Assembly (NCBI GenBank): GCA_023410475.1
Contig: JAEYPS010000006.1
Coordinates: 62,001-126,000 of the forward strand
DNA from: Bacillota bacterium
GTDB taxonomy: Bacteria > Bacillota > Clostridia > Christensenellales > SZUA-584
Direction: 5' to 3'
Length of the DNA stretch: 64,000 nt
The notes below the pieces were generated by a model. That model saw only the letters and a list, made by a program, of their open reading frames with translations. It did no database searches and was not told the DNA's origin. Of the stretch, positions 23,363 to 32,281 are shown piece by piece (positions within the stretch are counted from its first letter, which is position 1; the number at the start of each line of letters is the position of its first letter). The translations under genes were made by a program, and so were the position numbers.

Positions 23363-25066
23363 GTGAAACAGTCAAATAGTAAGAAAAATTGTGATAAGAC
23401 CGCTTTTTTATATGCGCGTCTTTCACGGGATGATAACAAGGACGGTGAAAGTTATAGCATTGGCAACCGGAAAAAGTTGTTAACGAAGGTCGCTAAGGAG
23501 AAGGGGTACACAAATTTGGTGCACTTTTTGGACGACGGTATATCCGGCGTGACGATGGATCGTCCCGGTCTTACGGAAATGCTTGAGGAGATCGAAAAAG
23601 GCTATGCGGCGGCTGTTTTCGTCAAAGACTTGTCACGCTTGGGCAGAAACTATATCGAGGTGGGCAGACTGACGGAGGAGTTCTTCCCGGAACACGATGT
23701 ACGCCTTGTGGCGGTTTCGGACGGGATCGACACCGACGAGGGCGACAACGAGCTTGCGCCCTTCCGCAATCTGTTCAACGAATGGTACGCCCGCGACATA
23801 TCCAAGAAGCGGCGTCTCAGCAACAAAATCAAAGGGAACGCCGGGGAGCCGATGGGCCAGCCGCCCTACGGCTATCTCAAAGACCCGGATGACCCCAAAC
23901 GCTGGATCGTGGATGAAGCGCCCGCCGCCGTGGTGCGCCGGGTATTCGACATGACGCTGAGCGGTATGGGAACGGAGCAGATTGCCGCCAAGCTCTCCAA
24001 GGAGCATATACTGTCTCCCACATTCTACTGGCAAAGCAGGGGGATTAATCGTTCCGGCAAGGGCAGCGAAAAGAACCCCTACCACTGGAATAACTCCACC
24101 GTGATTAAGATGCTGGGATTGCAGGAGTATTGCGGCGATGTGATCAACTTCAAAACCTATTCCAAGTCCTACAAGTACAAGAAGCGTATGGTCAATGATG
24201 AAGAAAACCGGGTGGTGTTTAAGGACGTGCATGAACCCATCATCGCCCGCGTCGTGTGGGAAAAGGTTCAGCAGAAGCGCGGGAAAATGCGTAAGCGTCG
24301 CACAAACGAAGGTGAAAAAAACATGTTTTCCGGCTTGCTGGTATGCGCGGACTGCGGCCATAACCTGCATTACCACTTTAATCAGGGCAATCCCGACATC
24401 AGGTATTTCAACTGCTCCAACTACAAGGGCAATCGCGGGACGTGTCCATCGACGCATTACATCCGCGTCGATTTTCTGGAGAAGGTAGTGCTGGGGGAAA
24501 TACGCCGCTTGACGCAGTTTGCAGGCCGGTACGAATCAGCGTTTATTGAAGCGGTGATCGGGCATTCGCGGCAGACTATTACCAATGGACTGAACAGCAA
24601 GCAGCGCGAGGTGAATTCCCTGAAGGCGCGCGATAAGGAGATCGACGGGTTGTTTGAAAGGATATATGTGGACAACCTGGCTGGGAAGATATCCGATGAG
24701 CGTTTCCAGCGGATGTCCAGACGGTATGAAGATGAGCAGCAAGGGATTTTGGAGCGGGTAAAGGTGCTGAAAGCCGAGCTTGCAAAGGCCGACAGCCAGA
24801 CCATGACCACGGACATGTTCATCGCCACCGTTCGTAAGTATACGCGTACCAGAAAGCTCACGCCGCGTATGCTCACCGAACTGATCGAGTACATCGAGGT
24901 GCATCATGCGGAGAAGATAGACGGTGTTCATGTCCAGAAGATCAGGATTCATTATAACTGCGTCGGTTCCATCGAGATTCCTGAGATGCTGCCCGAGCCG
25001 GAAGTGCTGATACAGACGCGAAAAGGCGTGGCCGTCAGCTATTCGGCGGCACAGGAAGCCATGTGA
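23363..25066 (+). CDS. large serine recombinase (TnpX-like) of the element
   Basis: A 567-aa site-specific recombinase. N-terminal catalytic domain: YARLSRDD (catalytic Ser21), DDGISGVTMDRPGL and KDLSRLGRNYIEVGRLTEEF. Then a recombinase domain (about 170-300), a zinc ribbon LVCADCGHNLHYHF...NCSNYKG, a coiled coil (about 400-470) and a C-terminal tail. It excises and inserts the element, commonly at a GA dinucleotide in this group. GTG 23363 follows AAGGAGGAC. It is the last element gene; a chromosomal tRNA terminator begins eight bases after its stop, so the right end of the element lies there. Confidence 0.93.
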   Translation: MKQSNSKKNCDKTAFLYARLSRDDNKDGESYSIGNRKKLLTKVAKEKGYTNLVHFLDDGISGVTMDRPGLTEMLEEIEKGYAAAVFVKDLSRLGRNYIEVGRLTEEFFPEHDVRLVAVSDGIDTDEGDNELAPFRNLFNEWYARDISKKRRLSNKIKGNAGEPMGQPPYGYLKDPDDPKRWIVDEAPAAVVRRVFDMTLSGMGTEQIAAKLSKEHILSPTFYWQSRGINRSGKGSEKNPYHWNNSTVIKMLGLQEYCGDVINFKTYSKSYKYKKRMVNDEENRVVFKDVHEPIIARVVWEKVQQKRGKMRKRRTNEGEKNMFSGLLVCADCGHNLHYHFNQGNPDIRYFNCSNYKGNRGTCPSTHYIRVDFLEKVVLGEIRRLTQFAGRYESAFIEAVIGHSRQTITNGLNSKQREVNSLKARDKEIDGLFERIYVDNLAGKISDERFQRMSRRYEDEQQGILERVKVLKAELAKADSQTMTTDMFIATVRKYTRTRKLTPRMLTELIEYIEVHHAEKIDGVHVQKIRIHYNCVGSIEIPEMLPEPEVLIQTRKGVAVSYSAAQEAM

Positions 25067-25071
25067 GGGCA

Positions 25072-25125
25072 AATAAAAAACCGAGTGATCTTACAGCATG
25101 TTCAAATGCTATATGACCACTCGGT
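25072..25125 (-). terminator. terminator of tRNA operon 1
   Basis: On the minus strand ACCGAGTGGTC pairs with GATCACTCGGT (one mismatch), with inner AGCAT/ATGCT, followed by TTTTTT. It starts one base after the CCA end of tRNA-Leu and borders the mobile element. Confidence 0.85.
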
Positions 25126-25126
25126 A

Positions 25127-25213
25127 TGGTGCGAGAAACAGGACTTGAACCTGCACGGGTGTGACCCCACTAGAACCTGAATCTAGCGCGTCTGCCAGTT
25201 CCGCCATTCTCGC
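25127..25213 (-). tRNA. tRNA-Leu (anticodon CAG)
   Basis: Minus strand; acceptor GCGAGAA/TTCTCGC, long variable arm, anticodon loop TTCAGGT, encoded CCA. Last gene of the eight-tRNA operon. Confidence 0.95.
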
Positions 25214-25227
25214 ACGGCTTAGGCAAA

Positions 25228-25312
25228 TGGTGGAGGGAGGTGGATTCGAACCACCGAAGTCATTGACAACAGATTTACAGTCTGCTCCCTTTGGCCGCTC
25301 GGGAATCCCTCC
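25228..25312 (-). tRNA. tRNA-Tyr (anticodon GTA)
   Basis: Minus strand; acceptor GGAGGGA/TCCCTCC, long variable arm, GCAGACTGTAAATCTG anticodon arm, encoded CCA. Confidence 0.95.
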
Positions 25313-25315
25313 GTG

Positions 25316-25391
25316 TGGAGCTGATGATGGGACTCGAACCCGCAACCTGCTGATTACAAATCAGCTGCTCTACCGGTTGAGCTACATCAGC
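25316..25391 (-). tRNA. tRNA-Thr (anticodon TGT)
   Basis: Minus strand; acceptor GCTGATG/CATCAGC, anticodon loop TTTGTAA, T-arm GGGTTCGAGTCCC, encoded CCA. Confidence 0.95.
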
Positions 25392-25440
25392 ACGTAAATC
25401 ACCTTTGAGCGTTATATACTTAAAGGTGATACCGGAAAAA

Positions 25441-25516
25441 TGGTGCCTCAGGACAGAATCGAACTGTCGACACAGGGATGTTCAGTCCCTTGCTCTACCA
25501 ACTGAGCTACCGAGGC
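25441..25516 (-). tRNA. tRNA-Phe (anticodon GAA)
   Basis: Minus strand; acceptor GCCTCGG/CTGAGGC, anticodon loop CTGAACA, encoded CCA. Confidence 0.95.
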
Positions 25517-25558
25517 TTGTATATACCCCAAGGCGATTATCATCTCCTTGGGGTAGTG

Positions 25559-25635
25559 TGGCGACCCGGAACGGGCTCGAACCGTCGACCTCTAGCGTGA
25601 CAGGCTAGCGTTCTAACCAACTGAACTACCGGGCC
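25559..25635 (-). tRNA. tRNA-Asp (anticodon GTC)
   Basis: Minus strand; acceptor GGCCCGG/CCGGGTC, anticodon loop CTGTCAC, encoded CCA. Confidence 0.95.
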
Positions 25636-25671
25636 ATATTTTGCCCCCAAAGATTAAGCCTTCGGGGTATT

Positions 25672-25748
25672 TGGTGGGGCCTCAGGGACTCGAACCCCGG
25701 ACCGATCGGTTATGAGCCGACTGCTCTAACCAACTGAGCTAAGGCCCC
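25672..25748 (-). tRNA. tRNA with CAT anticodon (elongator Met, or Ile2)
   Basis: Minus strand; acceptor GGGGCCT/AGGCCCC fully paired, so not initiator tRNA. Anticodon loop CTCATAA. Elongator Met is most likely; lysidine-modified Ile2 cannot be excluded from sequence alone. Confidence 0.9.
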
Positions 25749-25752
25749 AAAC

Positions 25753-25827
25753 TGGTGACCCCTAGGAGACTCGAACTCCTGTTACCGCCGTGAAAGGGCG
25801 GTGTCTTAACCGCTTGACCAAGGGGCC
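25753..25827 (-). tRNA. tRNA-Glu (anticodon TTC)
   Basis: Minus strand; acceptor GGCCCCT/AGGGGTC, anticodon loop CTTTCAC, encoded CCA. Confidence 0.95.
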
Positions 25828-25842
25828 TAGTATTTGTTACGC

Positions 25843-25919
25843 TGGTCGGGGTGAAGGGACTTGAACCCCCGGCCCCATGCTCCCAAAGCACGTGCGCTAC
25901 CAAACTGCGCTACACCCCG
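25843..25919 (-). tRNA. tRNA-Pro (anticodon TGG)
   Basis: Minus strand; acceptor CGGGGTG/CACCCCG, anticodon loop TTTGGGA, encoded CCA. First gene of the operon. Confidence 0.95.
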
Positions 25920-25942
25920 TGAGTTTTTTCGCGACGAAGTAT

Positions 25943-25971
25943 AATATACAGTATTTAAACTGCAATGTCAA
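25943..25971 (-). promoter_or_regulatory. sigma-A promoter of tRNA operon 1
   Basis: Minus strand TTGACA (25966-25971), 17-base spacer, TATATT (25943-25948), 24 bases before tRNA-Pro. Confidence 0.85.
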
Positions 25972-26127
25972 CTCATTTTTGGCGCTAATTTTGTTTTTTG
26001 AAGCAGTGAAAATACTGCCTTTTATGTGATGTAAGAAACTGATATTTGCCGAAAAAGTTGAATAAAGCGCCCGCGTTTATTATAATGGTTTTATTGCTTA
26101 TTTTATATGGAAAGGCGACAGCGCTGA

Positions 26128-27477
26128 TTGAACGAAACGCTCAAAAAATATATAACCGAAAGAGTTCTTCTTTACTATGTGGAGACATACGGCTGCCAGA
26201 TGAACGAGCACGAAAGCGAGAAGCTTTCCGGCGTGCTCGAGGGTTTGGGCTTTATGCCCGCGTCTGAAAAGAAAGACGCCGATTTTATTATATTCAACAC
26301 ATGCTGCGTAAGAGAGCACGCGGAAGAGCGTCTTTACGGAAACATAGGAGCTCTTAAAGAGCATAAACAAAACGTCCCTGGCGCGGTCATAGCAGTGTGC
26401 GGATGTATGATGCAGCAGCAGGACGCGGCACAAAAGCTCATGAAGCGCTTCCCTCATGTGGATATGGTATTCGGCACGAATCATATTCACAGGCTCGAAT
26501 CGCTGCTTGAGAGCGTTTTGCTCGAAGGCGCAAGGGCGCACAGCGTCGAGCCCGATGAAGAGATAGTAGAGGGACTCAGCGCCAAAAGGAGCGGGGCGCC
26601 CGGCGCGTTTGTCAACATCATATACGGCTGCAACAACTTTTGCTCATACTGCGTCGTTCCATACGTTCGCGGCAGGGAGCGCAGCCGAAAATCAAAGGAT
26701 ATATTTGATGAGATAAACGGGCTTTTCGAATCGGGCGTTACCGAGATAACGCTTCTCGGGCAAAATGTAAACTCATACGGAAAAGACTTGGGGGACGATG
26801 TCTCGTTTCCCGAGCTGCTTGAGCGTATAGATAAAGACACAGGAATAAAAAGGATAAGGTTTATGACTTCTCACCCGAAAGACCTGACAGACGAGCTTAT
26901 CGGTTGTTTCGGGCGGCTTGACAGCCTGTGCGAGCACATACATCTTCCCGTGCAGTCGGGCAGCGACGATGTGCTAAGGCGCATGAACAGACGCTATACG
27001 AGCGGGCATTATCTCGAACTCATAGATAAGCTGCGTCAGCGAGTGCCGGATATAGCCGTCACAACTGATATAATAGTCGGTTTCCCGGGCGAGACGGAAG
27101 AAGATTTTGAGCGTACCATGGAGCTTGTAAGAAATGTACGGTATGACGCTGCTTACACATTCGCTTACTCGAGCCGCAAACTTACGAAAGCCGCGTCTAT
27201 GCCCGGTCATTTGGATAAAGCGGTAAAGGCACAAAGGCTTTCAAGGCTTAACGCTCTAATCGCGCAGTGCGTGAGGGAAAGAAACGGTTCGTATCTTGGC
27301 CGTGAATTTGAGGTGCTTGCCGATTCTGTAAGCCGTCGCAGCGATGACGAGCTGCGCGGAAGGACGCGCAGCGCAAAGACAGTTACATTTACCGGTAGGC
27401 CAGATGAGATAGGTAACTATATAAATGTTAAAATAGACAACATAAAAACACATACGCTTCACGGCGTACGTAATTAA
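26128..27477 (+). CDS. miaB: tRNA-2-methylthio-N6-dimethylallyladenosine synthase MiaB
   Basis: A 449-aa radical-SAM methylthiotransferase that converts i6A37 to ms2i6A37 in tRNA. The N-terminal UPF0004 domain has cysteines in YGCQMNEHE, NTCCVREHAEER and CGCMMQQ; the radical-SAM cluster motif is GCNNFCSYCVVPYVRG; a TRAM domain closes the protein. TTG 26128 is used, with GGAAAGGCG upstream; no ATG precedes the first conserved cysteine. miaA, which makes its substrate, is encoded at 34053 in the same gene cluster. Confidence 0.94.
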   Translation: MNETLKKYITERVLLYYVETYGCQMNEHESEKLSGVLEGLGFMPASEKKDADFIIFNTCCVREHAEERLYGNIGALKEHKQNVPGAVIAVCGCMMQQQDAAQKLMKRFPHVDMVFGTNHIHRLESLLESVLLEGARAHSVEPDEEIVEGLSAKRSGAPGAFVNIIYGCNNFCSYCVVPYVRGRERSRKSKDIFDEINGLFESGVTEITLLGQNVNSYGKDLGDDVSFPELLERIDKDTGIKRIRFMTSHPKDLTDELIGCFGRLDSLCEHIHLPVQSGSDDVLRRMNRRYTSGHYLELIDKLRQRVPDIAVTTDIIVGFPGETEEDFERTMELVRNVRYDAAYTFAYSSRKLTKAASMPGHLDKAVKAQRLSRLNALIAQCVRERNGSYLGREFEVLADSVSRRSDDELRGRTRSAKTVTFTGRPDEIGNYINVKIDNIKTHTLHGVRN

Positions 27478-27491
27478 GGGGGGCAGCAGGT

Positions 27492-28796
27492 TTGCCACGT
27501 TATAAACAAAAAAAGAGCGCTGTACTGATTATACTGATCGCGCTGCTTATCGTCGCAGCGGGAGGAGCGGTTTATTTTTATCTTGACAGGGAATCCGTAA
27601 GCAGAGAGATTACAGCGATAGATACATTTGAATACACGGACTTGCTCGCGGAAAAAGCGCAGCAGTATGAATTGAAAGGCATCCCGCTCTCGGCGCAGAT
27701 AAACGAACAGCTAAGCGATAACACGTATCAGACGCCCCATGGATTTTCTATCGTTAGTTATTCAAATAAATGGAAAGGCGAGAAGCTGATTGAGATATAC
27801 GAAGAGCTGCTGAAAAACACGCACGGCGATGAAATGATGTATGTGGGGGAGGTATCGGTATATCCCGGCGCATCAGATCTCGATTCAGACGATACGTCGA
27901 TAGCCGGCACGCAAAGCTCGAGGCACGACAATTATCCTGTGTTTTTTGATATACCCGCGCTCATACCAGATACGCTGAAATATAATATACGCCCGAAGGT
28001 GAGCGTAATAGCGCTTTATAACATGGATAAATACGATAACGCCTCTCAGGCGGCCAAAACCATTGCGCACGAGTACGGTCATCATTACACAATATATCAT
28101 TTCCTCAAGAACAATGAGGCAGCTCTGGAATCCGAATACTACAACATAAGGAAACTCAGAGAAACGGGCAAAAAAGTGATATACGAAAACTGGGACGAAT
28201 ATATGGAAAACTATAACTGGGATATATATGAGCTCGCAGCAGAAGACTATGTGCAGCTTATGGGCAGCCCAAGCGCGCGTAAAACGGCCAAGTATAAAGA
28301 TGTCAAACAGTTTTCAAGCGAAAAGTCATATCGTCCGAAAGCCGACGAGAATTTAATAAACCTTAACCCTCAGAACAACATCTATTTGCCGCTCGCGGAT
28401 GAGGTTGCGGGGCTGCGCGATTACTATTATTCGTTCATCGGCAAAGAGAACGAACTTGAGCCCATTGAAGATGCCGACTTCAAACTCAGGATCGAAAAGG
28501 CCGGCGAGTATTACAACATAAGGTGGGCGAAAACGAGCACCGATAAAAAAGCCCTTTATACTCTGGTGTGTTACAAAAAAAACGGTGAGCTGTTCTGGCC
28601 GGTAAAGACCATAAACGGAAACGAAACGCCGGTTGCGGCTGTCGGTAAATATACTGTCAGAAAGGATTATGACGATCACTATACACTTACGACGTGGAAT
28701 GATTACATAACTGATGAAGACAGGATATTCAAGCTGTATCTGATACTGCCCGACGGAAGGATGCAGTCTTCAGAACCGTTCCGTGTAAATTTTTGA
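27492..28796 (+). CDS. membrane-anchored zinc metallopeptidase-like protein
   Basis: A 434-aa protein. It has a basic start and one signal-anchor helix (VLIILIALLIVAAGGAVYFY, residues 11-30), placing the rest outside the cell. Residues about 194-200 contain AHEYGHHYT, an HExxH zinc site, with ELAAEDYVQLMG about 60 residues later offering the third ligand. The C-terminal part (about 330-434) looks like a fibronectin type III-like beta domain. TTG 27492 follows an AGGGGGGCAGCAGG stretch. It lies between miaB and mutS and ends 27 bases into the convergent lipoprotein gene. Substrate unknown. Confidence 0.7.
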   Translation: MPRYKQKKSAVLIILIALLIVAAGGAVYFYLDRESVSREITAIDTFEYTDLLAEKAQQYELKGIPLSAQINEQLSDNTYQTPHGFSIVSYSNKWKGEKLIEIYEELLKNTHGDEMMYVGEVSVYPGASDLDSDDTSIAGTQSSRHDNYPVFFDIPALIPDTLKYNIRPKVSVIALYNMDKYDNASQAAKTIAHEYGHHYTIYHFLKNNEAALESEYYNIRKLRETGKKVIYENWDEYMENYNWDIYELAAEDYVQLMGSPSARKTAKYKDVKQFSSEKSYRPKADENLINLNPQNNIYLPLADEVAGLRDYYYSFIGKENELEPIEDADFKLRIEKAGEYYNIRWAKTSTDKKALYTLVCYKKNGELFWPVKTINGNETPVAAVGKYTVRKDYDDHYTLTTWNDYITDEDRIFKLYLILPDGRMQSSEPFRVNF

Positions 28797-29555
28797 TCTT
28801 CTGCCGCGTCTTGAAGCGCGCACGATAACGGTTATTAAAATCAACAGAAGGAGCGCTCCTGCGGCGATTGCGAACGCTGTAAAAAACGTGTCGTCCCTGC
28901 TCTGAGTCTCTGTAAGATTCGCGTAATGGGCGACATTTTCCTCAAAGGCTTTCTTTGTGGATAGCTCGATTCGCCGTTCCTCTGCGTATTTGAGTATCCA
29001 CTCGCATTCCTGCCCGTTTTGCGTGTCTGCGTTCGTATGCGTGATTTCGCCCGGGAGAGTCATCTTTAGCTTATATATACCCTGACCGGCGCTCTCGATC
29101 AGAGAGTCCACTTCACCGGAGGGTATCGTGTTTTCTTCGCTTTTTCGTATTATATCTATAAGCGAAATGCTTGCGGAGAAACTGTAATTATCCTCGAAAT
29201 ATGAAGGAGCGTATGTAAAAACAGCGTCATAGAATAGCGATTTGTCATCGGTGAGTATAGACGATAGCGCCGCGGCCGCGGCGCCGCGCGAGTCGCTTTT
29301 CAGTGTTTTTGTACCCGTTATAGTATGCGTGCCGTTATCCTCGGTATCGTTTGCGTCAAACCCCATATCATGCCAGTATCTTGATATGCCAGAAACATAC
29401 GAGGCCGCGTTCTCTTCGCCTGAGGACAGCGTTATCTCATAATCGACTATGACTGTATTATCGTCCGAGAGACGGTACGACACCGCCGCGCCTGCGCAAG
29501 ACGACAAAAGAGCGATCGATGCGCAAATAAGCAAAAATATTGTTAGCTTTTTCAT
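28770..29555 (-). CDS. lipoprotein with C-terminal membrane helix (LppM/DUF3153-like)
   Basis: A 261-aa protein. It has a lipobox LLSSC near residue 20, a folded part with the segment YKLKMTLPGEITHTNAD that recalls LppM/DUF3153 domains, then a membrane helix (AIAAGALLLLILITVIV) and a basic tail RRGRRSKIYTERF. Anchoring at both ends would fix it to the outer membrane face. CGGAG precedes ATG 29555; an upstream in-frame ATG overlaps the mutS promoter. It overlaps the convergent peptidase gene tail-to-tail by 27 bases. Function unknown. Confidence 0.72.
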   Translation of the reverse strand: MKKLTIFLLICASIALLSSCAGAAVSYRLSDDNTVIVDYEITLSSGEENAASYVSGISRYWHDMGFDANDTEDNGTHTITGTKTLKSDSRGAAAAALSSILTDDKSLFYDAVFTYAPSYFEDNYSFSASISLIDIIRKSEENTIPSGEVDSLIESAGQGIYKLKMTLPGEITHTNADTQNGQECEWILKYAEERRIELSTKKAFEENVAHYANLTETQSRDDTFFTAFAIAAGALLLLILITVIVRASRRGRRSKIYTERF

Positions 29556-29645
29556 TACTACTCCGAAAATTATTATTGCACGAAAGACAAAGATACGCTG
29601 CTGTTTGCCTGACACCATAAAATTATATTGCATGAACGTATTTAT

Positions 29646-29675
29646 TTCAACACAAAACGATTTGTGTGTTATAAT
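29646..29675 (+). promoter_or_regulatory. promoter of mutS-mutL-miaA-hfq cluster
   Basis: TTCAAC (29646-29651), 18-base spacer, perfect TATAAT (29670-29675), 24 bases before the start. The -35 is weak. Confidence 0.55.
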
Positions 29676-29698
29676 ATTACAGATATATGGAGGATGAT

Positions 29699-32281
29699 AT
29701 GCAGCAGCTGACACCGATGATGAGACAATACGTCGAGCTTAAGGAAAAATACAAAGACTGTTTGCTTATGTACAGGCTGGGTGATTTTTACGAGCTGTTT
29801 TTCGACGACGCTCTGTGCGCGTCTAAAGAACTTGAGATTACGCTTACCGGAAGGGATTGCGGGCTGTCAGAGCGCGCTCCGATGTGCGGCGTGCCTCATC
29901 ATTCCGTTCAGGGCTATATAGACAAACTCATCAAAAAAGGCTACAAGGTGGCTATATGCGAGCAGCTTACCGATCCGTCGCTTCCGGGACTTGTGGAGCG
30001 CGACGTTGTAAGAGTAATTACGCCTGGGACCGTTACGGAAAATTCAATTCTAAGCGACACGGACAACAATTACATACTATCGCTTTACAGGCGGGATCAT
30101 CTGATAGGTATAGCCTACGCGGACGTATCCACCGGGGCATTTTTTGCGGGGGAATGCGAAGCGGACGAGGATTTTTCTGCCGTTGTGAATGAGATATCGC
30201 GTATACTGCCAAGTGAGATTATCTACAGCGCGCCTGATAAAGACATAATAGAAAAGCTGAACGCGATGATAACAGAGCAGGGCATATACACCAGTGAGTA
30301 CCCGGAATTCACGTTTGAGCGTGATATTGCGCGTGATTCGCTCATATCGCATTTTAAAGTATCTAACCTTTCCGGTTACGGCATAGATGAATCAAGCCCG
30401 TCTGTAGGAGCGGCGGGAGCGCTTATAGATTACCTAAAAGAGACACAGAAAAACGCGCTGTCTCATATAAATACCATCCGCGTTAACGGCAGCAGCGATT
30501 TTATGGCGCTTGACGTCTTTACGCGGGGAAACCTTGAGCTTACGAAGACGCTTCGCGAAGGCAAGGTAAGAGGCTCGCTTTTCGGCACGCTTGACCGCAC
30601 AAAAACTGCTATGGGCGCAAGGCTTTTAAAGCGCTGCATCAACGAGCCGCTTCAAAGCATAAACGAGATAAACAACAGGCTTGACGCTGTTCAGGAAGTA
30701 AAAGACCGCCTTAAACTCTCAGACAGCATAGCGGCTGCGCTTGACGGCGTGTTCGACCTCGAGAGACTGATATCGCGAATATCGTACTCAACGCTGGACG
30801 CGAGGAACTGCACAGCGCTGAAAAACTCTCTTAAAAGGCTTCCCGCGCTGAAAGAAGCGGTTAAAAATTGTAAATCTGCGCTTATGTGCCGTCTGCGCGA
30901 CGGCCTTGACTGCATGGAGGATATTTTCGCTCTTCTTGACGCCGCAATAGAGGAGGACGCTCCCACGGGCATAACGGAAGGCAATATAATAAAAGCGGGA
31001 TACAGCGCTGAAATTGACGAGCTTAAGAATTCGTCCAGGCAGGGCAAGCAGTGGATAGCAGCTCTTGAGAATTCCGAAAGGCAGGCTACGGGCATAAAAA
31101 ACCTTAAAGTCGGCTTCAACAAGGTGTTCGGTTACTATCTCGAGGTCACGAAATCTTATCTTGAGCTTGTGCCTTACAGATACATAAGAAAGCAGACGCT
31201 CGCAAACTGTGAGCGGTTCGTAACGCCCGAGCTAAAAGAGATGGAAGAAAAGCTTTTGGGTGCCGAGGAGAAACGCGTAGCTTTGGAGTATGAATGCTTT
31301 GTAGGCATCAGAAACAAGCTTTCGGATAATATCAGCCGTTTTCAGAATGCCGCGAAAACAGTGGCGTCTCTCGACATGCTTCGAAGCTTTGGCGCCATAG
31401 CTTACGAGAACAACTACAACCGGCCTGCGATATCCCAAAGCGGCATTATAAATATATCGGGCGGGCGACACCCTGTTGTGGAATCGTTCGTCAGGCAGTC
31501 GTTCGTAAAAAACGACACTCTTATTACAGCCGATGAAAGCATAATGATACTGACCGGCCCGAATATGGCGGGGAAGAGTACATATATGAGGCAGGTCGCT
31601 CTCATAGTGCTTATGGCGCACATGGGCTGCTTCGTGCCTGCCGACAGCGCGGATATATGCATAGTTGACAAGATATTCACCCGTGTGGGCGCTTCAGACA
31701 ACCTCGCGTCAGGGCAAAGCACGTTCATGGTGGAAATGAACGAGGTCGCGAATATATTAAACAACGCAACGCCGCGAAGCCTTCTTATACTCGATGAAAT
31801 AGGACGTGGGACGAGTACGCTCGACGGGCTTTCCATAGCGTGGTCAGTCGTCGAGTTTATCAGCAAAAACATAAAGGCGAAAACTCTGTTCGCGACGCAT
31901 TTTCATGAGCTATCCGAGCTTGAGGGCGTCGTCCCCGGCGTCAGCAACTATTCAATAACCGTTAAAGAGATGGCTGATACCGTGATATTTTTGCACAAAA
32001 TAGTAAGGGGAGGCACGGACAAGAGCTTTGGGATAGAGGTAGCAAAGCTTGCAGGCGTGCCGGGCGAGGTCACGGACAGAGCAAAATCTATAATGCAGTC
32101 GCTTATCGAGAAGGACGAAGGCATATTCGGCTTGAAGCGGGATAACAGGCAGGAAAGGCCGTATGAGCGCGATGAGCTTATAGCGGCTCTTGATGACGTC
32201 AATCTCGACAACATGACGCCCCTTGATTCCCTGAAGCTTCTCAGCGATATTAAGCATAAGCTTAACCGGGGGCGGCAATGA
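29699..32281 (+). CDS. mutS: DNA mismatch repair protein MutS
   Basis: An 860-aa protein, normal length for MutS1. The mismatch-contacting motif is in MYRLGDFYELFFDDA (Phe-x-Glu), with clamp and lever domains in the middle. The ATPase has TGPNMAGKSTYMRQ (Walker A) and LLILDEIGRGTSTLDG (Walker B). It recognises mispairs and recruits MutL, whose ATG overlaps its stop. I prefer ATG 29699, five bases after GGAGG, over ATG 29687. Confidence 0.96.
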   Translation: MQQLTPMMRQYVELKEKYKDCLLMYRLGDFYELFFDDALCASKELEITLTGRDCGLSERAPMCGVPHHSVQGYIDKLIKKGYKVAICEQLTDPSLPGLVERDVVRVITPGTVTENSILSDTDNNYILSLYRRDHLIGIAYADVSTGAFFAGECEADEDFSAVVNEISRILPSEIIYSAPDKDIIEKLNAMITEQGIYTSEYPEFTFERDIARDSLISHFKVSNLSGYGIDESSPSVGAAGALIDYLKETQKNALSHINTIRVNGSSDFMALDVFTRGNLELTKTLREGKVRGSLFGTLDRTKTAMGARLLKRCINEPLQSINEINNRLDAVQEVKDRLKLSDSIAAALDGVFDLERLISRISYSTLDARNCTALKNSLKRLPALKEAVKNCKSALMCRLRDGLDCMEDIFALLDAAIEEDAPTGITEGNIIKAGYSAEIDELKNSSRQGKQWIAALENSERQATGIKNLKVGFNKVFGYYLEVTKSYLELVPYRYIRKQTLANCERFVTPELKEMEEKLLGAEEKRVALEYECFVGIRNKLSDNISRFQNAAKTVASLDMLRSFGAIAYENNYNRPAISQSGIINISGGRHPVVESFVRQSFVKNDTLITADESIMILTGPNMAGKSTYMRQVALIVLMAHMGCFVPADSADICIVDKIFTRVGASDNLASGQSTFMVEMNEVANILNNATPRSLLILDEIGRGTSTLDGLSIAWSVVEFISKNIKAKTLFATHFHELSELEGVVPGVSNYSITVKEMADTVIFLHKIVRGGTDKSFGIEVAKLAGVPGEVTDRAKSIMQSLIEKDEGIFGLKRDNRQERPYERDELIAALDDVNLDNMTPLDSLKLLSDIKHKLNRGRQ

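Noticed and set aside
23633..24457. 274-residue minus-strand protein gene
   Set aside because: It is an open shadow frame of the GC-rich serine recombinase gene.
1..25066. Prophage
   Set aside because: No capsid, tail, portal or terminase gene; relaxase, MobC and TnpW point to a transmissible transposon-like element. The large serine recombinase alone does not decide.
25109..25608. Short proteins across the tRNA cluster
   Set aside because: These frames read through tRNA genes, a common annotation artefact.
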